Positions 1 through 8,735 of a DNA stretch of 64,000 bases are shown piece after piece. Every line of letters starts with the position of its first letter. Within the stretch, counting starts at the first letter, position 1. A program made the translations under genes and the position numbers. The DNA comes from SKPS01 sp964469215 (lineage in GTDB: Bacteria > Bacteroidota > Bacteroidia > Bacteroidales > SKPS01). Under the pieces are notes generated by a model that was not told the origin of the DNA, made no database searches, and saw only the letters and a list, made by a program, of their open reading frames with translations. The DNA lies in the NCBI GenBank assembly GCA_964469215.1, contig CAYXYB010000001.1:248001-312000 (forward strand), written 5' to 3'.

Positions 1-2
1 AA

Positions 3-557
3 AGAGAATATTTTGAAGGTGGGAATATAAAATGGTTAGTATCTGGCGACATAAACCAAAAAGAGATATTCGATTGCGAAGGTAGAATTACCGAGTTGGG
101 TTTAGAAAACTCAAACGCACGTTATCTGCCAATTAATTCCGTTCTTATTGCTTTAAATGGTCAGGGAAAAACAAGGGGTACAGTTGCTATGTTAAGAACC
201 AAGGCTACTTGCAATCAATCTTTGGTTAGTATTTATCCAAACGATGTAAACAAAGTTCTGCCTGAATTAATATTTGCTAATCTAGATGGACGTTATACTG
301 AGATAAGAACATTGACAGGTGATAGCGGTAATGATAGACGCGGTTTAAATATGCCTATTATTAGGAATATTAGTTTTTCATATCCAAAATCAATTGAAAT
401 ACAACAGAGTTTAATTTGCCAATTAGACGCCCTGCGAGACGAAACCAAGAAACTGGAATCCATATACAATCAGAAATTGAATGACTTGGAAGAATTAAAG
501 AAAAGTATGTTGCAGAAGGCATTTGCGGGGGAGTTGTTTAGTAGTGAACCTATTTAA
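3..557 (+). CDS. hsdS: Type I restriction-modification specificity subunit HsdS, 3' part (5' truncated by window edge)
   Basis: The frame is open from the window edge, so the gene starts upstream and only the last about 184 residues are visible. They contain the second half-repeat of a type I S subunit: a target-recognition part with GDINQ and LIALNGQGKTRGTVA segments, then a long C-terminal helix (QQSLICQLDALRDETKKLE, ending in LEELKKSMLQKAFAGEL). That ending is highly typical of HsdS proteins. HsdS reads the DNA target for the HsdM methylase and the HsdR nuclease; hsdM is not in view and is presumably upstream. The gene is followed after 25 bp by tcmP rather than directly by hsdR, which is unusual. 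Confidence 0.92.
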   Translation, partial: REYFEGGNIKWLVSGDINQKEIFDCEGRITELGLENSNARYLPINSVLIALNGQGKTRGTVAMLRTKATCNQSLVSIYPNDVNKVLPELIFANLDGRYTEIRTLTGDSGNDRRGLNMPIIRNISFSYPKSIEIQQSLICQLDALRDETKKLESIYNQKLNDLEELKKSMLQKAFAGELFSSEPI

Positions 558-582
558 CCAAAAACCAAAAAGGTGTAGCAGT

Positions 583-1473
583 ATGACCTGGAATAAAAAC
601 AACATAGTGAGCGAGCCATCAGATAAATGGGGTGGAGCATGGACAGAAAAGAAACTGGAAGCCTTTTCAAAATATGTATGGTCTTATCTTGCCATAATGA
701 AGAATTTTCCATTCTGGAAAACCATTTACTTTGATGGATTTGCTGGGAGCGGAACACGAGAAAAGCAGAAGAATGCAGAATTGATGCAACAACTAAAAAT
801 AACCGAAGAAGAGGAGAAGACCTACAAAGGAGCTGCTGAGAGAGTATTGGAAATGAAGGATTTGAATTTCGATTTTTATTATTTCATCGACAAATTTGAT
901 TCATCTTTGATGAAGCTAAAAGATAAACTTGAAGAAAAGCATAAGGACAAAACGATTGTTTATCGATCAGGTGATGCAAACCATCAATTGTTTGAGCTTT
1001 CCAGGGCGTTAAAAACAAAAAAGTATGCGGCTTTGGTGTTTCTTGATCCTTTTGGAATGCAGATAGACTGGAATGCTATAGCCGAGTTGAAAGATACCCG
1101 TTCCGATGTGTGGATTTTAATACCAACAGGAGTCATTGTGAACCGTTTGCTGGACAGGGCTGGGAAATTGGAATTTAGTGACAAACTAGAGTCCTTTTTC
1201 GGCTTGCCTGTCGAAGAGATTAAAAACCATTTTTACAAGCAGAACAAGGTGCAGACACTTTTTGGCGAGGAAGAAATCATCACAAAAGTATCACAACCTA
1301 TTGAAAAAATTGCACGTTTGTATGCAGAGCGTATGAAAACCATCTGGAAGTATGTAACTGATGAACCATTAGTATTACGGAACACAACCGGATCACCGAT
1401 TTTTCACTTTGTATTCGCATCAAACAACCAAAATGCAAAATCAATTGCCAAGCAAATTATTCAAAACTTATAG
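583..1473 (+). CDS. tcmP: Three-Cys-motif partner protein TcmP
   Basis: A 296-residue protein resembling the three-Cys-motif partner family, which is found beside DUF5131 (Gp37/Gp68) proteins, exactly as here. An N-terminal DKWGGAWTEKKLEAFSKYV segment precedes a Rossmann-like motif, YFDGFAGSGT (residues 49-58), reminiscent of motif I of SAM-dependent methyltransferases. LDPFG (about 154-158) resembles a DPPY-type motif IV. A start at 523 is possible, but its first 35 bases lie inside hsdS and its first 20 residues look non-native, so I prefer the ATG at 583. The stop is two bases before the next gene, indicating translational coupling. Methyltransferase-like activity is inferred from motifs only; the true substrate is unknown. 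Confidence 0.85.
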   Translation: MTWNKNNIVSEPSDKWGGAWTEKKLEAFSKYVWSYLAIMKNFPFWKTIYFDGFAGSGTREKQKNAELMQQLKITEEEEKTYKGAAERVLEMKDLNFDFYYFIDKFDSSLMKLKDKLEEKHKDKTIVYRSGDANHQLFELSRALKTKKYAALVFLDPFGMQIDWNAIAELKDTRSDVWILIPTGVIVNRLLDRAGKLEFSDKLESFFGLPVEEIKNHFYKQNKVQTLFGEEEIITKVSQPIEKIARLYAERMKTIWKYVTDEPLVLRNTTGSPIFHFVFASNNQNAKSIAKQIIQNL

Positions 1474-1475
1474 TC

Positions 1476-2228
1476 ATGGCACACAAAATTGAATGGACAG
1501 AACAAACCTGGAATCCCACGGCAGGCTGTACAAAGATCAGTGCCGGGTGTCGTAATTGTTATGCCGAAACGATGGCAATCCGCCTACAGGCAATGGGAGT
1601 GGAAGGATACAACAACGGCTTTGATTTCAGCATGGTTCCCAGCCGGTTGTACGATCCGTATAAAAGGAAAAAATCCACCGTGTTTTTTGTCAATTCAATG
1701 AGTGATCTTTTTCATAAGGATATACCTGAAGACTATTTGGATAAGATTTTTGAGGTAATTGAAAATACCCCTCATCACACCTATCAAATCCTCACCAAGC
1801 GCGCTGATAGGATGAAGGACTATTTCTCAGGCAGACCTGTCCCCGGTAACATATGGCTTGGAGTTACAGTAGAAAACAGAAATGAGGGTTTGCCGAGAAT
1901 TGAAAAATTAAGAAACATCAGAGCAAGTGTACTTTTCCTTTCTGTTGAACCACTTTTGGAGGATCTTGGCGAATTGAACCTTGCGAAAATCGATTGGGTT
2001 ATCGTTGGTGGAGAAAGTGGCAACAAAGCCAGACCCATGGATAAAGAATGGGTATTGAGTATCAAACGCCAATGTGAGGGTAACGATGTGGCATTTTTCT
2101 TCAAACAATGGGGCACCTGGGGCGCAGATAAGGTGAAGCGGAATAAAAGACTGAATGGAAAAGAGATTGACGGGAAAATATGGCAACAATACCCGGAGGT
2201 GATTCAGCAACAATATGCAGTAGTATAA
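1476..2228 (+). CDS. DUF5131 / phage Gp37-Gp68 family protein with three-Cys motif
   Basis: A 250-residue protein with the family signature near the N-terminus: WNPTAGCTKISAGCRNCYAE, giving C18-x6-C25-x2-C28. Three closely spaced cysteines of this kind usually bind an iron-sulfur cluster. Downstream blocks (SMSDLFHKDIP, QILTKRADRM, WLGVTVEN, LSVEPLLEDLG, WVIVGGESG, FFFKQWGTWG) read like alternating strands and helices of a TIM-barrel, so a radical-SAM-like fold is plausible but is my inference. It sits two bases after tcmP and 16 bases before hsdR. The family is often phage-borne or defence-associated and I know of no established biochemical function. Confidence 0.88.
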   Translation: MAHKIEWTEQTWNPTAGCTKISAGCRNCYAETMAIRLQAMGVEGYNNGFDFSMVPSRLYDPYKRKKSTVFFVNSMSDLFHKDIPEDYLDKIFEVIENTPHHTYQILTKRADRMKDYFSGRPVPGNIWLGVTVENRNEGLPRIEKLRNIRASVLFLSVEPLLEDLGELNLAKIDWVIVGGESGNKARPMDKEWVLSIKRQCEGNDVAFFFKQWGTWGADKVKRNKRLNGKEIDGKIWQQYPEVIQQQYAVV

Positions 2229-2244
2229 TAAAGTACCATGGATT

Positions 2245-4656
2245 ATGACCGAAGACGAAACCAGAGCGGAACTGATTGATCCCAAGTTGCTATCCAGTGG
2301 ATGGGGTCCAACCGATGGCACCAAGGTGTTTCGGAACCATCCCATCACCGAGGGCAGAATCAAGGTGGGTGGCAGGCGTGGTCAAATGCTTCGGGCAGAT
2401 TATGTATTGGCATACAAGGGGATCAAGCTGGCGGTTATTGAAGCAAAGAGCGATGAACTGCCAGTGGGTGAAGGTGTGGCACAAGCCAAGTTGTACGCCG
2501 AGAAAATGAGGCTGGATACCACCTTTTCTACCAACGGCAAAGAGATTTACAGCATCTGCATGAAAACGGGCAAAGAACAACTCATCGACCGTTTCCCCAC
2601 ACCCGATGAACTCTGGAACCACACCTTTGCCGAAGAAATACAACTATCAACTGAAGCACAGAAATGGCATGAAACCTTTGCGTCTATACCCTTTGAAGAG
2701 CGAAGCGGAACCAAGAAGGTTCGGTATTATCAGGAAATTGCCATCAATCGGGTAATGGATGCTGTTGCCCAACACAGGCAAAGGATACTGCTTACACTTG
2801 CCACAGGTACGGGCAAAACCACCATAGCCGTTCAGATTGCATGGAAACTGTATCACAGCCGCTGGAACCTGAAACGTGACGGAAGCCGAAGACCCCGTAT
2901 ACTGTTTCTTGCCGATCGGAATATTCTGGCAGACCAGGCCTACAATGAATTTTCAGCCTTTGCCGAAGATGCATTGGTTCGAATCAAACCCAGTGAAATC
3001 AGACTGAAGAAACGGGTTCCCACCAATGGCAGCATCTTCTTTACCATCTTCCAGACCTTTATGAGCGGATCGGATGACGAAGGCAATGCAGCACCTTACT
3101 TTGGCGAATACCCCAGCGATTATTTCGATTTTATCATCATTGATGAATGTCACCGTGGAGGTGCCAGCGATGAGAGCAACTGGCGGGGCATATTGGAGTA
3201 TTTTGAACCTGCCGTTCAACTGGGTTTAACCGCCACACCCAAGCGGAAGGACAATGTGGATACCTACCGCTATTTTGGCGAACCCGTATTCATTTATTCA
3301 CTGAAGGAGGGTATCAACGACGGTTTCTTGACGCCGTTTAAGGTAAAACGCATCAAGACATCACTGGATGATTATGCCTATACATCCGACGATATGGTGA
3401 TGGAAGGGGAAATAGACCCATTTAAACTATACATCGAGAAGGATTTCAACAGGATTATTGAGATTAAGGAACGTGAAGCCAAACGGGTGAGGGTCTATAT
3501 GGAAGATTCCAACCAGCAGGAAAAATCCATCATCTTTTGCGCCACACAGGAACATGCTGCGATCATACGTGACCTGATCAACCAGATGAAAAAATCGGCA
3601 CAACCCAACTATTGTGTGCGTGTTACCGCCAACGATGGGGAATTGGGAGAGCAATTGCTTCGGGAGTTTCAGGACAATGAGAAGGTGATTCCGACCATTT
3701 TGACCACCTCACGCAAACTGTCCACAGGTGTGGATGCCCGAAACATCAGAAACATTGTGCTTTTAAGACCCGTGAATGACATCATTGAGTTCAAGCAGAT
3801 CATTGGTCGGGGTACCCGATTGTTCGATGGCAAGGAATTCTTCACCATCTACGACTTTGTGAATGCCTATGAGCGGTTCTTTGATGATGAATGGGATGGC
3901 GAACCCATTGAACCAGAAGATTGCAAACGGTGCGGCAAAACTCCTTGTGAATGTATCAAGGGTGAACCCAAAACTTGCCCCACATGCGGCAAAACGCCCT
4001 GCGAGTGTATAAAAGAATCACCAAAAGCATGCGAGAAGTGCGGACAGTCGCCCTGTATTTGTGTGAAGAAAGCCAAGGTGAAACTAAGAGACGGTAAGGA
4101 GCGGGAGATACAGCACATGATGACCACATCGTTTATCGGCAATGATGGATTGCCCATATCGGTTGAGCAATTCCTGCACAGTTTGTTTGGTTCGTTGCCA
4201 AATTTCTTTAAAGATGAAAATGAACTGAGAAGGATTTGGGGGAACCCCATTACCCGAAAAACATTGCTGAAAGAACTGGATGAAGCGGGATTCGGCTTGG
4301 ATGAACTTGCCACATTGCAGAAACTGATTGATGCCGAGAATAGTGACCTGTTTGATGTGCTGGATTATGTGTTTGATAGCGACCATAAGCCCATTACAAG
4401 AAGTTTTAGGGTTGAAGCAGCCAAACCCCATATCCATGACCTACTATCCCCAAAACAGCAGGAATTCATTGATTTTGTGCTGAACCGTTACATCGAAGTG
4501 GGTGTGGAGGAACTGGAGATGGACAGACTTCCGATGTTACTGGAGAGCAAATACCAAACCTTCGAAGATGCCAAAAGCATCCTGGGTGAGGTAGCGGATA
4601 TCAGTGCGCTGTTCATTGGCTTCCAGAAGCATCTGTATCAGGTAAGGGTGGCGTAA
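2245..4656 (+). CDS. hsdR: Type I restriction enzyme R subunit HsdR (EcoEI-like)
   Basis: An 803-residue motor and nuclease subunit that translocates DNA and cuts it when the HsdS target is unmethylated. The N-terminal PD-(D/E)xK nuclease is visible as D52 with E66-A-K68. The superfamily-2 helicase has Walker A ATGTGKT (186-192), a DECH box (300-303), GLTATPKR (motif III), and late motifs including TGVDARNIRNIVLLRPV and QIIGRGTRL. Between the helicase and the C-terminal domain lie three tandem 18-residue Cys-rich repeats (residues 560-613). The C-terminal part resembles the EcoEI R-subunit C domain. It is last in the visible hsdS-tcmP-DUF5131-hsdR operon and looks intact. Confidence 0.95.
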   Translation: MTEDETRAELIDPKLLSSGWGPTDGTKVFRNHPITEGRIKVGGRRGQMLRADYVLAYKGIKLAVIEAKSDELPVGEGVAQAKLYAEKMRLDTTFSTNGKEIYSICMKTGKEQLIDRFPTPDELWNHTFAEEIQLSTEAQKWHETFASIPFEERSGTKKVRYYQEIAINRVMDAVAQHRQRILLTLATGTGKTTIAVQIAWKLYHSRWNLKRDGSRRPRILFLADRNILADQAYNEFSAFAEDALVRIKPSEIRLKKRVPTNGSIFFTIFQTFMSGSDDEGNAAPYFGEYPSDYFDFIIIDECHRGGASDESNWRGILEYFEPAVQLGLTATPKRKDNVDTYRYFGEPVFIYSLKEGINDGFLTPFKVKRIKTSLDDYAYTSDDMVMEGEIDPFKLYIEKDFNRIIEIKEREAKRVRVYMEDSNQQEKSIIFCATQEHAAIIRDLINQMKKSAQPNYCVRVTANDGELGEQLLREFQDNEKVIPTILTTSRKLSTGVDARNIRNIVLLRPVNDIIEFKQIIGRGTRLFDGKEFFTIYDFVNAYERFFDDEWDGEPIEPEDCKRCGKTPCECIKGEPKTCPTCGKTPCECIKESPKACEKCGQSPCICVKKAKVKLRDGKEREIQHMMTTSFIGNDGLPISVEQFLHSLFGSLPNFFKDENELRRIWGNPITRKTLLKELDEAGFGLDELATLQKLIDAENSDLFDVLDYVFDSDHKPITRSFRVEAAKPHIHDLLSPKQQEFIDFVLNRYIEVGVEELEMDRLPMLLESKYQTFEDAKSILGEVADISALFIGFQKHLYQVRVA
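3922..4083 (+). repeat. Three in-frame 54-bp repeats in hsdR encoding Cys-rich units
   Basis: Three consecutive 54-bp units start at 3922, 3976 and 4030. Each encodes 18 residues of the form CxxCGxxPCxCI/VK followed by a short spacer (for example CKRCGKTPCECIK, then CPTCGKTPCECIK, then CEKCGQSPCICVK). Four cysteines per unit suggest metal binding. DNA identity between units is partial, so this is an older duplication rather than a recent slippage product. Confidence 0.9.
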
Positions 4657-4917
4657 ATAGGATTATGACTGAACTGGCTCCGTATCTAACTGGCAGGAGG
4701 GACGATGGGATTGCAGGGGAAAGTGATGTATATTTGCATGTACTAGGATGACTTCCAAGCAACTTCATCGAAGAACTCTTGACTAGCTTGTATCAATAGT
4801 TAAACCTGCAACCTGTACACATATCAAAATTCATAAATCTTTGAATAACATTATTATATGTTTATCTATGGTCTATGAATTTTGTAATGTACTTAGTAAA
4901 AAAAATTACAATATAAG
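4657..4917. other. Intergenic stretch after hsdR, no recognisable gene
   Basis: About 260 bp between the hsdR stop and the ATPase remnant. It has one 28-codon reading frame (4665-4751) with no recognisable similarity and no clear terminator hairpin. It is probably decayed DNA at the edge of the restriction island. Confidence 0.5.
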
Positions 4918-5119
4918 AGCTAAGGAGGAATATCTGCGTGATTTGTCAGATTCATTTAATATTAAAGACATCCTTGAAGCTGAGAATATCAGATGTCCGC
5001 TTAAAATCAGGGAGCTGTTAGGATTGTTGAGTTTCCAGGTCGGGTCACAGGTGTCGATACACGCATTGTGTAAACAACTCGTTATTTACAGAGAAACAAC
5101 TGAGCGGTTGTGGCCTTGA
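4918..5119 (+). pseudogene. Fragment of a DUF4143-type AAA ATPase
   Basis: An open frame (ATG at 4841, stop at 5119) encodes 92 residues. From residue about 27 onward it matches the region between the ATPase and DUF4143 domains of AAA_14-type proteins: EEYLRDLSDSFNIKDIL, then RELLGLLSFQVGSQVSIHAL and a degenerate ETTERLWP where the family has a T-(V/I)-E-R-Y motif. There is no Walker A, no Walker B and no C-terminal DUF4143 nuclease-like region, and the stop lies about 17 bp from the end of frdB. I read it as a relic. A full-length member of the family is at 52172-53407. Confidence 0.7.
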
Positions 5120-5135
5120 GGATAAGATACACGTA

Positions 5136-5903
5136 TTATTCCTCTCTCTCGCTGCAAACCTTTGCAGCGAGGAACTCTCTGTTCATGAGGGCTATATTTG
5201 ATATTGATATCTCTTTGGGGCATTCGGCTTCGCAGGCGTACATGTTACTGCAGTTTCCGAACCCCATCTCGTCCATTGTTTTCACCATTGCCTGCACACG
5301 GCGTGTGGCTTCCACCTTACCTTGCGGCAGGTAGTGGAACTGTGCGATCTTTGCCGACACGAACAGCATTGCCGAGGCGTTGGCGCAGGCTGCAACGCAC
5401 GCTCCGCAACCGATACACGCGGCAGCATCCATTGAACGTTCGGCGTTGAATCTGGGTATGGGGATGGCATTGGCATCAGGAATACCGCCTGTATTTACTG
5501 ATATATAACCTCCCGCCTGTATGATCTTGTCGAAGGCACTTCTGTCCACGATCAGGTCTTTGATGACCGGAAATGCACGTGCCCGCCACGGTTCAATATA
5601 AATAGTATCACCATCATGGAACGAGCGCATGTGCAACTGGCAGGTGGTTATTCCGCTTTTGGGCCCGTGTGGCCTGCCGTTGATGAAGAGGCTGCATGTG
5701 CCGCATATCCCCTCACGGCAGTCGTGGTCGAAGGCCACAGGGTCTTCATCATGCTCTATCAACTGCTGATTCAGCACGTCGAGCATCTCAAAAAATGAAC
5801 TGTCGGGCGATACTCCTGTAACCTTGTAGGTAACCATGCCACCCTTAGCGGCGCTATTCTTCTGCCGCCATATTTTCAGTGTTAGATCCATTCCCTTTTC
5901 CAT
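5136..5903 (-). CDS. frdB: Succinate dehydrogenase/fumarate reductase iron-sulfur subunit
   Basis: A 255-residue electron-transfer subunit. The [2Fe-2S] ligands are C62, C67, C70 and C88 (CREGICGTC block). The C163-x2-C166-x2-C169-x3-C173 block and the C218-x5-C224-x3-C228-P block supply the [4Fe-4S] and [3Fe-4S] ligands in the order known for the family. It carries electrons between the flavoprotein and the membrane cytochrome b. It lies 15 bp downstream of frdA and is last in frdCAB. An 11-bp-arm palindrome covers its final codons. Direction in vivo (succinate oxidation or fumarate reduction) cannot be read from sequence; Bacteroidota anaerobes usually reduce fumarate. Confidence 0.96.
   Translation of the reverse strand: MEKGMDLTLKIWRQKNSAAKGGMVTYKVTGVSPDSSFFEMLDVLNQQLIEHDEDPVAFDHDCREGICGTCSLFINGRPHGPKSGITTCQLHMRSFHDGDTIYIEPWRARAFPVIKDLIVDRSAFDKIIQAGGYISVNTGGIPDANAIPIPRFNAERSMDAAACIGCGACVAACANASAMLFVSAKIAQFHYLPQGKVEATRRVQAMVKTMDEMGFGNCSNMYACEAECPKEISISNIALMNREFLAAKVCSEREE
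5148..5171. repeat. 24-bp palindrome in the 3' end of frdB
   Basis: Perfect 11-bp arms CTCGCTGCAAA and TTTGCAGCGAG are separated by CC, within the last codons of frdB. A very stable hairpin would form in the frd transcript just before the stop codon. No U-run follows, so it is not a standard intrinsic terminator; it could protect the mRNA 3' end. Confidence 0.8.
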
Positions 5904-5918
5904 AATCGTAAGATCTGA

Positions 5919-7868
5919 CTATTTATATACACGTTGTTTCAGTTCTGCAACCTCGAATTTAAGTTCCTCCTTGTGGAGTGTGGGTTCATCCATCTTTCCC
6001 CCCTCATACCGGCATTCCCAGGCTGCCACAAAGGTGAAGTTTTCGTCATCCCTCTTCGCTTCACCGTCGGCGGTCTGCATCTCTTCCCGGAAGTGTCCGC
6101 CACACGACTCCCTGCGCATCAGGGCATCTTTCATCAGAAGTTTTCCGAGCTCCAGAAAGTCATGCAGCCGGGTTGCTTTTTCCAGTTCAGGGTTAAACTC
6201 ATGGATATCACCGGTGATTTTCATATCGGTGGTGATCTCTTTTTCCAGCTCATCAAGCAGCTCCAGACCTTTCTTCAGTTTCTCTTCGTTTCTGCCCATG
6301 CCACAATACTCCCACATGATGTGGCCCAGCTTTTTATGAAGCTGGTCAATACTTTGTTTTCCTTTGATTCCCATGAGGTTGCTGATGCGGGTTCTGACAG
6401 CTTCAAACGCTTCATTGAAGGGCTTCTCATCTGTAGTCATGCGTGGAGTGTGGATCTCACCAGCAAGGTAGTTGCCAATGGTATATGGGAGGATGAAGTA
6501 ACCATCGGCAAGGCCCTGCATCAGCGCTGAGGCACCAAGTCTGTTGGCGCCGTGATCGGAGAAGTTCACCTCACCGATAGCATACAACCCCGGAATGTTG
6601 GTCATAAGCTCATAATCAACCCACAACCCGCCCATAGTATAATGCACTGCGGGGTATATCATCATTGGGGTGGTGTAAGGATTCTCACCTGTTATCTGTT
6701 CATACATCTGGAAGAGGTTGCCATAACGCTCTTCTATCACACTTTTTCCTAGCCTCTTGAGGGACTCCTCGAAGTCGAGGTACACTGCGAGGCCTGTACC
6801 TACGCCGTACCCGGCATCACAGCGCTCTTTGGCGGCTCTGGAGGCAACATCTCGCGGTACCAGGTTACCAAAGGCGGGATACCGCCGCTCAAGGTAGTAG
6901 TCGCGGTGTTCGGCAGGTATGTCGGCGGGTGTTATCTCCCTGCGGCGCAACTTCTCCACATCTTCAATCCTTGCGGGCACCCATATACGTCCGTCGTTGC
7001 GGAGGCTCTCACTCATAAGGGTGAGTTTACTCTGAAAGTCGCCGTGGACAGGGATACAGGTTGGATGTATCTGGGTGAAGCAGGGATTTGCAAAGAGAGC
7101 TCCTTTGCGGTATGCCTGCCATGCAGGTGATACATTGCTGCCCATGGCGTTGGTAGAGAGATAGAACACGTTGCCATAGCCACCTGTGGCCAATACCACA
7201 GCATGGCCGAAGTGCTTCTCTATTTCGCCCGTCACCAGGTTCCTGGTTATTATACCCCGTGCCTTGCCGTCAACGATCACCACATCGAGCATGTCCCTTC
7301 GGGTGAAGAGCTTAACACTTCCCAGATGTACCTGGCGACTAAGGGCACCGTATGCACCTAAAAGAAGCTGCTGCCCTGTCTGGCCTCTTGCATAAAAGGT
7401 GCGAGACACCTGCGCCCCCCCAAACGACCTGTTGTCGAGCAAACCACCATAAGTGCGTGCAAAGGGTATCCCTTGTGCCACACACTGATCAATGATCTGA
7501 TTGCTGACCTCTGCCAACCGGTAAACATTTGCTTCCCGTGACCGGTAGTCACCACCCTTGACGGTGTCGTTAAACAAACGGTCAATACTGTCCCCGTCAT
7601 TGGGATAATTCTTCGCAGCATTGATTCCACCCTGAGCGGCAATGCTGTGTGCCCTTCGAGGACTGTCCTGGTAACAGAAGGCCTTTACGTTGTAACCCAG
7701 CTCGCCAAGGGAAGCTGCCGCAGATGCGCCGGCAAGGCCCGTGCCTACAACAATGATGTCAAGCTTACGCTTGTTGGCCGGACTTACCAGCTTTGAAGAC
7801 CCACGGTAATGTGTCCACTTCTCTGAAAGCGGCCCCGGTGGTACCTTTGAATTGTATGGAAAATTCAT
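5919..7868 (-). CDS. frdA: Succinate dehydrogenase/fumarate reductase flavoprotein subunit
   Basis: A 649-residue catalytic subunit that interconverts succinate and fumarate. The N-terminal FAD-binding Rossmann motif is VVGTGLAGASAAASLGELGY (residues 40-59). H74 in RAHSIAAQGG is the expected covalent FAD attachment site. Further family blocks are QIHPTCIP, HYTMGGLWVD and NRLGASALMQGLADGYF, plus the C-terminal capping helices. Length fits the Bacteroidota enzyme. It sits 12 bp after frdC and 15 bp before frdB, so one transcript is very likely. Confidence 0.97.
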   Translation of the reverse strand: MNFPYNSKVPPGPLSEKWTHYRGSSKLVSPANKRKLDIIVVGTGLAGASAAASLGELGYNVKAFCYQDSPRRAHSIAAQGGINAAKNYPNDGDSIDRLFNDTVKGGDYRSREANVYRLAEVSNQIIDQCVAQGIPFARTYGGLLDNRSFGGAQVSRTFYARGQTGQQLLLGAYGALSRQVHLGSVKLFTRRDMLDVVIVDGKARGIITRNLVTGEIEKHFGHAVVLATGGYGNVFYLSTNAMGSNVSPAWQAYRKGALFANPCFTQIHPTCIPVHGDFQSKLTLMSESLRNDGRIWVPARIEDVEKLRRREITPADIPAEHRDYYLERRYPAFGNLVPRDVASRAAKERCDAGYGVGTGLAVYLDFEESLKRLGKSVIEERYGNLFQMYEQITGENPYTTPMMIYPAVHYTMGGLWVDYELMTNIPGLYAIGEVNFSDHGANRLGASALMQGLADGYFILPYTIGNYLAGEIHTPRMTTDEKPFNEAFEAVRTRISNLMGIKGKQSIDQLHKKLGHIMWEYCGMGRNEEKLKKGLELLDELEKEITTDMKITGDIHEFNPELEKATRLHDFLELGKLLMKDALMRRESCGGHFREEMQTADGEAKRDDENFTFVAAWECRYEGGKMDEPTLHKEELKFEVAELKQRVYK

Positions 7869-7880
7869 ATCGTGTTGATT

Positions 7881-8546
7881 TTAAAACAAAAACAGATAAT
7901 ACAATGGTATGATTATAAAGCCAAGGGAAACAACTACCGAATAGACCAATGCGGTACGTTTGATGGCAGTGTAATACTTGTTGTGATGCATGCCGAAAGT
8001 CTGTAACACAGACTGGAATGAGTGGTTTAGATGTACACCCAGAACCACCAGGCAAATGATGTATATAACGGAATAATATACATTGGTGAAAAGTAACTCA
8101 GCCATCACCACAAAGTCCTCCTTGCCAACCCCTTCCGGAGGAGAAACTATCCCGTGCTTTACGAAATAAAAATTCATAAAGTGTATTACAAGAAACAGAA
8201 ATATAATGACGCCGGTGTGGATCATATATTTCGACATAAACGCCGTGGCAGAACGGTTTGTGCGGTAATAACGCTGCGGCCTTGCAAATCTGTTCTGAAA
8301 CCAGAGGATTACTCCCAGAAAGGCGTGAATAACCAATGCCAGAAAAAGTATCACCTCAATTATCTTTATGATATAATTGCTGCTCATAAAGTGGGACGCA
8401 CTGTAATACCATGCTCCGTCGTCCGGCCGCAGAAGAAGCAGATTGATGCCAAGATGTACCAGAAGAAACAGGATCAGGAAGGCGCCGGCAATGCCCATTG
8501 TTACCTTCCTGGTGATCGAAGCTGCCTGAAAAAAATTGTTACTCAT
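7881..8546 (-). CDS. frdC: Succinate dehydrogenase/fumarate reductase cytochrome b subunit (type B)
   Basis: A 221-residue membrane anchor with five predicted transmembrane helices and several helix-embedded histidines (in LVHLGIN, LVIHAFLG, MIHTG, LVIHFMNF and GVHLNHSF) positioned to bind two hemes b. A single anchor subunit with five helices defines type B enzymes, which exchange electrons with menaquinone. It is first in the frdCAB operon on the minus strand, with a promoter candidate about 190 bp upstream. Confidence 0.94.
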   Translation of the reverse strand: MSNNFFQAASITRKVTMGIAGAFLILFLLVHLGINLLLLRPDDGAWYYSASHFMSSNYIIKIIEVILFLALVIHAFLGVILWFQNRFARPQRYYRTNRSATAFMSKYMIHTGVIIFLFLVIHFMNFYFVKHGIVSPPEGVGKEDFVVMAELLFTNVYYSVIYIICLVVLGVHLNHSFQSVLQTFGMHHNKYYTAIKRTALVYSVVVSLGFIIIPLYYLFLF

Positions 8547-8735
8547 GATCTTAGGTTTGTATATGTTATCATCCCTTAAACAAACTCTGTCTAAATTGAA
8601 AAAAAATATCTCTGAACGGGTTGCTGTTTAAATTCTTTTTCTGAAATTTACCAGATCATTGCATGGGGCAAGCAGAAAATTACTTTATTTGTATTGTGAT
8701 TTTCCTGATGAACCATGTCATTTGTTAGGAACAAG

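Noticed and set aside
1908..2363. 151-residue minus-strand open frame spanning the DUF5131-hsdR junction
   Set aside because: It is antisense to two well-supported genes and has no domain similarity.
4665..4751. 28-codon frame after hsdR as an antitoxin or small protein
   Set aside because: No similarity, no ribosome binding site and no partner gene.
5110..5334. Plus-strand open frame over the end of frdB
   Set aside because: It is the reverse of a conserved Fe-S cluster region.
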